In this document: positions 58,011-64,000 of the stretch, piece by piece
Layout: each line of letters starts with the position of its first letter
Position numbering within the stretch: the first letter of the stretch is position 1
NCBI RefSeq assembly: GCF_004153445.1
Contig: NZ_SDQC01000001.1
Coordinates: 186,001 to 250,000, forward strand
Direction: 5' to 3'
Length of the DNA: 64,000 nt
From: Allopusillimonas soli
GTDB taxonomy: Bacteria; Pseudomonadota; Gammaproteobacteria; Burkholderiales; Burkholderiaceae_B
The notes under the pieces: generated by a model
What the model was told of the DNA's origin: nothing
The model's database searches: none
Seen by the model: the letters and a program-made list of their open reading frames with translations, nothing else
Translations under genes and position numbers: made by a program

Positions 58011-59717
58011 CTAGACAGCCTGCGTCCCCTCCCGCCCTTCAGCACGATTAGCTTCGCTGGCGTCTGGCGGAAGCGAACTGGCGGCATTGCCCGACAGAGC
58101 GGCGCTGAGACTGTACAGCGGCGAAAAAGATTCCGCCCGAGCCATGGGCCAGGCCGTGCGAAAAATCGTGTTGCGGAATTTTCCTTGCAGAAGTTCCCCT
58201 TTTTCCAGATCTGGGAACAGGGCCGCCAGCACCCGCACTTCTCCGCCAGGCGTGCGTGTGGCAATATGATGCGGTCTGAGCTCGCCAGGATGCCGCAAGC
58301 CCGCCGCCCCAAGCAGCTCGGCCAACGCCTGCAGTGTATTGCGATGAAAACTCGCAACGCGCACGGATTTGTCGCCGACAACGAGGGCTTCCTGACGCTT
58401 GGGATCCTGCGTTGTAACGCCGGTGGGGCATTTGCCCGTATGACAGGCCTGTGCCTGGATGCAGCCGATGGCGAACATGAAGCCGCGCGCGCTGTTGCAC
58501 CAGTCGGCGCCCAGGGCAAGAATACGCGCCATGTCGAAAGCGCTGATGATCTTGCCGGAAGCGCCCAGCTTGATACGCTCTCGCAAGCCTATCCCGACCA
58601 AGGTATTGTGCACCAGGCGCAGCGCTTCGCGCAGCGGTGTGCCGACATGGTCCACGAACTCTATCGGCGCGGCTCCGGTGCCGCCTTCCGCACCATCGAC
58701 CACGATGAAATCGGGCGTGACGCCAGTCTTGAGCATGGCCTTGGCAATGGCAAACCACTCCCAGGGATGGCCTATGCAGAGCTTGAAACCCACTGGCTTT
58801 CCGCCCGATAGCGCACGCAGGCGGACAATGAAATCCATGAGTTCAACGGGCGTGGTGAAGGCGCTGTGCTGGGCAGGCGAATTACAATCCTGCCATGCGG
58901 GTACCCCACGCGCGGCAGCGATTTCAGGTGTGACCTTGGGGCCGGGCAAAATACCGCCATGTCCAGGCTTGGCGCCTTGGGACAGCTTGATTTCTATCAT
59001 CTTGACATTGTCCCGGGTCGCATACTCGGCGAACTTTTCCTCGGAAAAAGTGCCTTTGCCGTCGTTGCAGCCAAAATAGCCCGAGCCGATGTTCCATATC
59101 AGGTCGCCGCCATGCTCCAAATGGTAACGGCTGACGCCGCCCTCGCCCGTATCGTGCGCGAAGCCACCCAGTTCGGCGCCCTTGTTCAATGCACGCACGG
59201 CATTGGCGGACAAAGCGCCGAAACTCATGGCCGAGATATTCAGTACCGACAGCGAATATGGCTGGCTGCAGTCCGGACCGCCCACCGTGATGCGAAAATC
59301 ACAATCTTCGGGGTGCGTGGGTTCCATGGAATGGTTGATCCATTCATAGCCAATCTGGTAGACGTCGCGCTGGGTGCCGAATGGACGCTTGTCGATCTGC
59401 CGTTTGGCACGCTGGTACACCAGGGAGCGGTCCACTCGGGAAAAGGGTTGCGACGTCGTATCATCCTCGAAGAAATATTGGCGCATTTCCGGCCGGATAT
59501 ACTCGAACAGAAACCGCAAATTGCCGATGACGGGGTAATTGCGGCGTATGGCATGCCGGGTCTGGCGCAGGTCCATGACGCCGACAGCGGTCAGCGCCGC
59601 ACAGAGCGCCGCAGGCAGCAGCCAGGCTGCCGAGGCGAAAATTCCCAGTACCAGAAAGACCACCGTCGCGGTAATAATCACGTAAAACGCCGTATAGCGT
59701 GTCAGCAGCGGACTCAT
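58011..59717 (-). CDS. FMN-binding glutamate-synthase-family protein
   Basis: With ATG 59717 the protein has 568 residues. Two N-terminal helices (YTAFYVIITATVVFLVLGIFASAAWLL) anchor it to the membrane. The rest is a GltB-like FMN/FeS domain (ISAMSFGALSANAVRALNKG, PGHGGILPGPKVTPEIA, VVDGAEGGTGAAPIEFVDH, SGKIISAFDMARILALGADWC). Cysteines in CIQAQACHTGKCPTGVTTQD match the 3Fe-4S cluster. It lacks an amidotransferase domain, so it is not a full glutamate synthase. Its substrate is uncertain. It is divergent from the guanidine-II riboswitch and Gdx gene. Confidence 0.87.
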   Translation of the reverse strand: MSPLLTRYTAFYVIITATVVFLVLGIFASAAWLLPAALCAALTAVGVMDLRQTRHAIRRNYPVIGNLRFLFEYIRPEMRQYFFEDDTTSQPFSRVDRSLVYQRAKRQIDKRPFGTQRDVYQIGYEWINHSMEPTHPEDCDFRITVGGPDCSQPYSLSVLNISAMSFGALSANAVRALNKGAELGGFAHDTGEGGVSRYHLEHGGDLIWNIGSGYFGCNDGKGTFSEEKFAEYATRDNVKMIEIKLSQGAKPGHGGILPGPKVTPEIAAARGVPAWQDCNSPAQHSAFTTPVELMDFIVRLRALSGGKPVGFKLCIGHPWEWFAIAKAMLKTGVTPDFIVVDGAEGGTGAAPIEFVDHVGTPLREALRLVHNTLVGIGLRERIKLGASGKIISAFDMARILALGADWCNSARGFMFAIGCIQAQACHTGKCPTGVTTQDPKRQEALVVGDKSVRVASFHRNTLQALAELLGAAGLRHPGELRPHHIATRTPGGEVRVLAALFPDLEKGELLQGKFRNTIFRTAWPMARAESFSPLYSLSAALSGNAASSLPPDASEANRAEGREGTQAV

Positions 59718-59788
59718 GTTGTCTCCAATGTTGCGGTATGTTGCACGATAACAGATGCGCCACGCAGTAAAATAGCCCTTCATTCAAC

Positions 59789-59852
59789 GCAGGGACGACC
59801 TTGCCGCCGTTCGCAAGTATGGCGCATCATTTTCAGGGACGGCCCTGCGGAG
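59789..59852 (+). promoter_or_regulatory. Guanidine-II (mini-ykkC) riboswitch
   Basis: Two hairpins carry the diagnostic ACGR loops: GCAGGG-ACGA-CCTTGC (59789-59804, one G-T pair) and CAGGG-ACGG-CCCTG (59834-59847). The second stem ends directly before CGGAG (59848-59852), the SD of the Gdx gene, so guanidine binding would free or sequester that SD. Mini-ykkC RNAs bind guanidine with one ligand per hairpin. Confidence 0.93.
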
Positions 59853-59860
59853 AATCGAAA

Positions 59861-60187
59861 ATGGCTGTTTCCAGCGCATGGATAATCCTCGTCATCGCCG
59901 GCTTCTTTGAAGTGGGCTGGGCTGTGGGGCTCAAATATACTGAAGGTTTCACCAGGCTGTGGCCGTCGCTGGCCACAGCGCTGTCCATGACCATCAGCCT
60001 CGGTCTCCTGGGGCTGGCTATGAAACAGCTGCCTCTTGGCACTGCTTATGCTGTATGGGTGGGCGTGGGCGCGGTCGGCACGGTGGTGCTTGGCATCGTC
60101 CTGTTCAAGGAGCCTGCCGGCGCCTTGCGGCTTGGCAGCGCCGGCCTTATTCTTACCGGCATCATTGGCCTGAAACTGGCCTCTTGA
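59861..60187 (+). CDS. gdx: Guanidinium exporter Gdx (SMR family, formerly SugE)
   Basis: With ATG 59861 the protein has 108 residues and four helices: [25 protein letters not shown] includes the essential Glu of SMR transporters ([12 protein letters not shown]), then [27 protein letters not shown]. The W and K near this Glu (GWAVGLK) are typical of the Gdx subclass that exports guanidinium in exchange for protons. A guanidine-II riboswitch directly upstream confirms it. A GNAT gene follows 17 bases later. Confidence 0.96.
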   Translation: MAVSSAWIILVIAGFFEVGWAVGLKYTEGFTRLWPSLATALSMTISLGLLGLAMKQLPLGTAYAVWVGVGAVGTVVLGIVLFKEPAGALRLGSAGLILTGIIGLKLAS

Positions 60188-60204
60188 AGAAGAAGGAGAA
60201 GCGC

Positions 60205-60639
60205 GTGAACCAGACTATCAGGATCGCGGTGGGCGACTGGGCAAGCAGCAAGCATGATGCGGTCGCCATTCGCCAGGAAGTGTTTGTCGAGGAACAAAAT
60301 GTGCCGGTTGAGCTCGAGTTGGATGGCCTGGACAGCGAATGCGTACACGCCGTAGCCTACAATGAGCAGGATCAGCCCATTGCAACGGGCCGCCTGCTGC
60401 CTGACGGCCATATTGGGCGGCTTGCCGTGCTGGCCGACTATCGTGGCACAGGGGTGGGATCAAAGATACTGGACACACTGGTCAATGAAGCGCGGCGCCG
60501 ACGCCATATGGAAGTCGTCTTGTCTGCCCAGACGCATGCACGCAATTTTTATGCGCGCCACGGCTTTGTTGCGGAGGGTGGCACCTATATGGACGCCGGT
60601 ATCGAGCATGTCACCATGCGTCATTCGCTGACAGCCTGA
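60205..60639 (+). CDS. GNAT-family N-acetyltransferase
   Basis: GTG 60205 with AAGGAG (60193-60198) gives 144 residues. The CoA-binding motif is GRLAVLADYRGTGVGSKILDTLV (R/Q-x-x-G-x-G/A form). An N-terminal VFVEEQNVPVELELDGLD block marks the ElaA-like group (QEVFVEEQNV). It is probably co-transcribed with gdx under the guanidine riboswitch, but an acetyl acceptor related to guanidine is only a guess. Confidence 0.87.
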   Translation: MNQTIRIAVGDWASSKHDAVAIRQEVFVEEQNVPVELELDGLDSECVHAVAYNEQDQPIATGRLLPDGHIGRLAVLADYRGTGVGSKILDTLVNEARRRRHMEVVLSAQTHARNFYARHGFVAEGGTYMDAGIEHVTMRHSLTA

Positions 60640-60669
60640 CTACACTCCTTACCAGCGGGACAACCTCAG

Positions 60670-61173
60670 ATGGCATCCACAGACAGCAGCATCGCGCAGG
60701 AAGTATGGCGCACCCTGTTGCAAGAGTTCTCCGACGTGGCCGATGCTAGCGACGTCACACGCATTGTCCTGCGCTTGAGTATGGCCGTCCTGCTGGGCGG
60801 CATCATAGGCTATGAGCGGGAATCCAAGGGCAAGGCCGCCGGTCTTCGCACGCACATGGTGGTGGCGCTTGGCGCCGCGCTCTTTGTCCTTGTGCCGCTG
60901 CAGCTCGGCATGGATACGCGCGACATGAGCCGTATCTACCAGGGGGTGATTGCAGGTATAGGCTTTCTCGGTGCCGGCGCCATCATCAAGCTAAGCGAAA
61001 GCCAGCGCGTGCAGGGCTTGACGACGGCGGCTTCCATTTGGCTGGTCGCCGCCATCGGACTTGCAGCGGGGAGCGGCCTGGAAATGACCGCCATTCTTGC
61101 AACGTTGATTGCGTTGCCCATATTGGCGCTGCTAAGCGGCCTGGAGCCGCTTATCGACAATTCGCGTGAATGA
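60670..61173 (+). CDS. MgtC/SapB-family membrane protein
   Basis: The 167-residue protein has four to five helices and the MgtC core: LLGGIIGYERESKGKAAGLRTHMVVALGAALFVLVP and GVIAGIGFLGAGAIIKLSESQRVQGLTTAASIW. MgtC proteins inhibit the F-ATP synthase or aid magnesium-limited growth in pathogens. The C-terminal ACT-like domain of some members is absent. It follows the GNAT gene by 30 bases and may be in the same transcript. Confidence 0.9.
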   Translation: MASTDSSIAQEVWRTLLQEFSDVADASDVTRIVLRLSMAVLLGGIIGYERESKGKAAGLRTHMVVALGAALFVLVPLQLGMDTRDMSRIYQGVIAGIGFLGAGAIIKLSESQRVQGLTTAASIWLVAAIGLAAGSGLEMTAILATLIALPILALLSGLEPLIDNSRE

Positions 61174-61201
61174 GGCGAACGAGACGAGATTGCGAGACTG
61201 T

Positions 61202-61471
61202 TCAGGCCAGTTCGCGATGGCGCTCAAAAACCAAATGGCCTCCTTTGAGTACGAGTGCCATATCCCGTGAGCCCCAGTCTTGTGCACGAATGCGGCTTCG
61301 CAGGGCAGACAGTGCCTCGTCTTTCTGGCCGTCAATAACGGATTCCGCAACGGTGACTTTGGTGCAGCCGTCGTTCAGGTGCAGGACGCATCCCTCGTTC
61401 TGATAATCGTAGGCAACGATGCGGCCTTCGATTCCCTTGTTGAGCTCACCCACAAACTTTCCGTAACGCAT
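61202..61471 (-). CDS. Small hypothetical protein
   Basis: The 89-residue ORF starts at ATG 61471 with GGAGGG just upstream, a strong SD. The sequence has a beta-rich first half (GRIVAYDYQNEGCVLHLNDGCTKVTVAESVIDGQ) and a mixed second half. No family was recognised. It converges with the MgtC gene. Confidence 0.7.
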   Translation of the reverse strand: MRYGKFVGELNKGIEGRIVAYDYQNEGCVLHLNDGCTKVTVAESVIDGQKDEALSALRSRIRAQDWGSRDMALVLKGGHLVFERHRELA

Positions 61472-61693
61472 AGGCCCTCCGTTTGTTTCGATGTGCTGGG
61501 ACTTCCACGTTAAGGGGCTTGCAGGCAGCGAATCATCGCAATTTCGTGCTACTTGATTCGGGTTGTTACGGGAAAACCCGTAGACACCCCAAGATCAGGC
61601 AATGCATCTGGTGTAAATGCTTGATGCCATAGCAGAAATTATAGATATCGCACTATTCCGAAAATTTCAGCAACAATTCCTCTTTACTGGGCG
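61472..61693. other. 222-base gap without a gene
   Basis: Only short inverted sequences were seen (GGG-AAAA-CCC near 61579-61589 and a diffuse ATGC repeat near 61600-61625). No promoter or RNA family was recognised. The start of the hypothetical gene at 61471 must be served by a minus-strand promoter here. Confidence 0.4.
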
Positions 61694-62671
61694 TTACAAG
61701 GCCAGTTGCCTGCGCGCTTCCATGTACCCCATCCTGAGGCGGGAAACAATCTCGGCCACGGTGGGAATATCGTCGATCTGCCCGACGCCCTGCCCCGCGC
61801 CCCAGATATCCTTCCAAGCCTTGGACTTGGATCCGCCCGATTTGAAATTCATCTGACTCTTGTCCGATACAGGCAGATTGTCGGGATCAAGACCCGCGCG
61901 AACGATGCTGGCGCGCACATAGTTGCCGTGCACGCCCGAGAACAAGTTGCTGTAGATGATGTCGGCGGCAGCCGAGTCGACCAGCGCCTGCTTGTATTCA
62001 GGCGCCGCATGCGCCTCCTGGCTGGCAATGAAACGCGTGCCGATATAGGCAAGGTCAGCGCCCATGGCCTGGGCAGCCAGGATGCCGTTTCCGGTCGAGA
62101 TGGCGCCAGACAATATCAGCGGCCCGTCAAAATGCCGGCGCACTTCACCAACCAGCGCAAAGGGAGACATGGTGCCAGCGTGGCCACCCGCACCCGCCGC
62201 AACCAGAATCAAGCCGTCAACCCCAGCATCGATGGCCTTGCGCGCATGACGCAGGTTGATGACATCATGGAGCACGATGCCTCCATAGGCATGGACGGCA
62301 TCGATCAATTCGGGCACGGGCGCCCTGAGCGAAGTGATCAGGATGGGGACTTCATGCTTGACGCAGGTCTCGGTATCCTGCTGCAGACGCGGATTGGAAC
62401 TGTGCACGATAAGATTGACGGCGATCGGTCCCACAACGGCATCGGGATTGGCCTGCCTGTATATGGCAAGATCCTGGCCGATATGCGTGAGCCATTCATC
62501 GAAGAGTTCAGGCTGCCGCGCATTGAGGGCGGGCATGGCTCCGACAATACCCGCCTTGCATTGCGCCAGCACCAGTTCCGGATAGCTGACCGTGAACATG
62601 GGTGCCGACATTACGGGCAGGGCCAGGTTCTGCAGGACGGCGGGGAGGCGGGGAGCAGCAGACATAAGCAT
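61694..62671 (-). CDS. Nitronate monooxygenase / 2-nitropropane dioxygenase-family FMN protein
   Basis: ATG 62671 with GGAGAT upstream gives 325 residues. The family core is visible: LPVMSAPMFTVSYPELVLAQCKAGIVG, VLHDVINLRHARKAIDAGVDGLILVAAGAGGHAG and MGADLAYIGTRFIASQEA. These TIM-barrel flavoproteins oxidise nitronates or act as enoyl-type reductases. It is followed by MaoC and an acyl-CoA ligase on the same strand, so it may belong to a fatty or aromatic acid pathway. Confidence 0.87.
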   Translation of the reverse strand: MLMSAAPRLPAVLQNLALPVMSAPMFTVSYPELVLAQCKAGIVGAMPALNARQPELFDEWLTHIGQDLAIYRQANPDAVVGPIAVNLIVHSSNPRLQQDTETCVKHEVPILITSLRAPVPELIDAVHAYGGIVLHDVINLRHARKAIDAGVDGLILVAAGAGGHAGTMSPFALVGEVRRHFDGPLILSGAISTGNGILAAQAMGADLAYIGTRFIASQEAHAAPEYKQALVDSAAADIIYSNLFSGVHGNYVRASIVRAGLDPDNLPVSDKSQMNFKSGGSKSKAWKDIWGAGQGVGQIDDIPTVAEIVSRLRMGYMEARRQLAL

Positions 62672-62752
62672 GATATCTCCGGATCGTGGAGGGCCGGCCA
62701 AACACCGGCGCGGAGTTTGAATGGGAAATGGAGACGGCAGCGCGGCGACAGC

Positions 62753-63220
62753 CTAGCTGGCGCGCGCCTGCGCACCTTGCCTGGTCAGCACCAGCACATC
62801 GCTTTCGCCCGCCTGCACGACATCGCCGTGCTGGTTCACGAGTTCGAACCGGCGCCCCAGCTTGCCGCTGTTGCCGCTCTTGCCGGGCTCCACGCTGGTG
62901 ATTGTAAGGCGCAAATGTATTGTGTCGTTCACGAACAGCGGCGCAAGAAACTGCCAGTTTCGGAAGCCCAGCATCGCGATGACCGAATCGTGGAAAATGC
63001 CCAGCTCATGCAGCATACCCGTGCTGACGGCCATGCCCAGAACGCCATGGACAACACGCTGTCCAAACCGGGTCGTGCGCGCGTAAGCCTCGTTGGCGTG
63101 GATGGGATTCCAGTCCCCCGACAGCATGGAAAAAAAGGTCAGATCTGCTTCGGTGATGGTGCGGCCTCCGCTTTCGAATACCTGATCGGGAGCAAAGTCT
63201 TCAAGATAATACGTGGTCAT
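62753..63220 (-). CDS. MaoC-family dehydratase
   Basis: The 155-residue hot-dog protein has the MaoC active-site pattern SGDWNPIHANEAYARTTRFGQRVVHGVLGMA, with the Asp/His pair (Asn-Pro-Ile-His). It hydrates or dehydrates enoyl-CoA. Its start overlaps the upstream acyl-CoA ligase stop as ATGA, so both are translated together. The nitronate monooxygenase-like gene follows 81 bases later. Confidence 0.9.
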   Translation of the reverse strand: MTTYYLEDFAPDQVFESGGRTITEADLTFFSMLSGDWNPIHANEAYARTTRFGQRVVHGVLGMAVSTGMLHELGIFHDSVIAMLGFRNWQFLAPLFVNDTIHLRLTITSVEPGKSGNSGKLGRRFELVNQHGDVVQAGESDVLVLTRQGAQARAS

Positions 63221-64000
63221 GCCTTTTCCATAATGCGTTCCCGCGCCATGTCGCGTAACTTGGCGCGCTGTATCTTCACGCCATTCGAGCTCTGCGTCGT
63301 GGGAAACCGGTCAACCTGCCAAATGTATGCCGGCACTTTGAAGGCCGCCAACCCGCCGGCAACGCTGCTTTTGAGCCTCTCTTCATCCAATGCGGCGCCA
63401 GGCGCCATGATGACAAAGGCTGCACAGCGCACTTGCGTGCCAACGTCCGCGGCGACAACCTGGGCATCCGCAACCCCAGGCTGCTGTTTGAGTTCGTTTT
63501 CGATTTCAGTGGGATCGACCAGAAAACCTGCCAGACGTATTGCATCGCCATGACGGGTCAAATAGACAAAGCTGCCATCACCGCGCAGGTAACCGACATC
63601 CCCACTGCGGAAGTAGCCCTCTTCGTCTATGGCTTTGCGATTAGCTTCGGGGTTGTCCAGATAGCCGGCAAAATTCGTGTCGGCACGAAACTCAAGCAAA
63701 CCCGTCTGTCCTGACGAGAGAAGCTCCCCTGTTTCCACATCCCGCACACGGATGTGCGCATCGGGATTACACGGCATGCCGCCACCCTTGAGACGCTCCG
63801 TCAAGGGCAGTGAAACCGGACTGAAGGAAAACAGCGCCTGGACCTCGCTGGAGCCATACAGGCCGGCCATCGGAATATGACGGCGCCAGGCTTCCTCGCC
63901 TAATGCCTGCGTGCCGGGATGAAATGCCGCGAAGCAGCATAGGCGCAGGCTGGGGAATGGCCTGTCGCCCGTCGGCGCCGCATCCATGATGCGGCGAAAC
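63217..64000 (-). CDS. AMP-dependent acyl-CoA synthetase (partial, runs off the window)
   Basis: The reading frame is open past position 64000 and so represents the C-terminal ~260 residues. It has the AFD motifs: MAGLYGSSEVQALF (A5), GMPCNPDAHIRVRD, GYFRSGDVGYLRGDGSFVYLTRHGDAIRLAG (A7-A8) and the catalytic lysine region NGVKIQRAKLRDMA (A10). It activates a carboxylic acid through an adenylate. It is the first visible gene of a minus-strand unit that continues with MaoC and the nitronate monooxygenase-like gene. Confidence 0.9.
   Translation of the reverse strand, partial: FRRIMDAAPTGDRPFPSLRLCCFAAFHPGTQALGEEAWRRHIPMAGLYGSSEVQALFSFSPVSLPLTERLKGGGMPCNPDAHIRVRDVETGELLSSGQTGLLEFRADTNFAGYLDNPEANRKAIDEEGYFRSGDVGYLRGDGSFVYLTRHGDAIRLAGFLVDPTEIENELKQQPGVADAQVVAADVGTQVRCAAFVIMAPGAALDEERLKSSVAGGLAAFKVPAYIWQVDRFPTTQSSNGVKIQRAKLRDMARERIMEKA

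Noticed and set aside
57748-58014. Plus-strand ORF in the 57.5-58 kb gap
   Set aside because: Unusual composition, no conserved motif and no SD.
61706-63553. 615-codon plus-strand ORF through the 62-63 kb region
   Set aside because: It is antisense to three recognised genes (nitronate monooxygenase-like, MaoC, acyl ligase) and has no domain or SD.

Overview
This 64 kb window is a GC-rich bacterial chromosome segment, most likely from a betaproteobacterium of the order Burkholderiales and probably family Alcaligenaceae (Bordetella/Pusillimonas-like). That assignment is an inference. It rests on two Bug/TctC-type periplasmic binding proteins each beside a LysR regulator, a TonB-ExbB-ExbD set, a fused SpeD-SpeE and the general gene style. 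No rRNA operon or CRISPR array was seen.

Layout. 1-3.2 kb: a promoter and TPP riboswitch lead into a sodium:solute symporter (candidate thiamine-precursor importer), then a fused AdoMet decarboxylase/spermidine synthase. 3.15-3.4 kb: a minus-strand structured transcript candidate with a strong terminator. 3.4-7.7 kb: a LexA-like box precedes a FAN1-type nuclease and an XPD/DinG-like helicase carrying a Cas4/RecB-like nuclease domain. 7.7-12.3 kb: LysR, a class III CoA-transferase, a Bug protein, a Crp/Fnr regulator and YbaN. 12.5-18.6 kb: a complete Mrp/Mnh cation/proton antiporter operon with A and B fused. 18.6-23.7 kb: a secreted protein with a structured leader, a two-component system, and exbD-exbB-tonB behind a Fur-like promoter. 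23.8-30.5 kb: AraC regulator, glutamine-synthetase-like ligase, aldehyde dehydrogenase, Fe-alcohol dehydrogenase and M81 (MlrC) hydrolase, which together look like a gamma-glutamylation pathway for an amino alcohol. 30.6-36.2 kb: housekeeping (rlmB, Cys/Met PLP enzyme, HU, tRNA-Val, tRNA-Leu, RNase R). 36.2-41.9 kb: a fluoride riboswitch with crcB and a DUF190 gene, a GFA enzyme, and a metal ABC importer with a Fur-type box. 41.9-48 kb: DUF488/HVA1 pair, pcaC-pcaB-Bug with divergent LysR, and a VOC gene divergent from another LysR. 49-50.2 kb: a CmpX-like membrane protein.

50.6-55.2 kb is accessory DNA. A tRNA-Met is followed by duplicated truncated ISL3-type transposase fragments, the last ~45 codons of a relaxase, a YdeI-like gene and a RelE toxin-antitoxin pair. 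It closes with a degenerate copy of the tRNA-Met 3' end, which marks a decayed integrated element. BrnT/BrnA and an orphan VbhA-like antitoxin lie just outside. 55.2-57.5 kb holds a methyltransferase-darcynin-MFS operon. 58-61.5 kb holds an FMN glutamate-synthase-like protein, a guanidine-II riboswitch controlling a Gdx/SugE exporter and a GNAT gene, then MgtC. The window ends inside a minus-strand acyl-CoA ligase that follows a nitronate monooxygenase-like gene and a MaoC gene.

The most interesting points are three metabolite/ion riboswitches (TPP, fluoride, guanidine-II) each beside its transporter, the gamma-glutamyl amino-alcohol cluster, the SOS-linked FAN1/helicase module, the decayed tRNA-Met island, the methyltransferase-darcynin-MFS operon and the unannotated minus-strand RNA.
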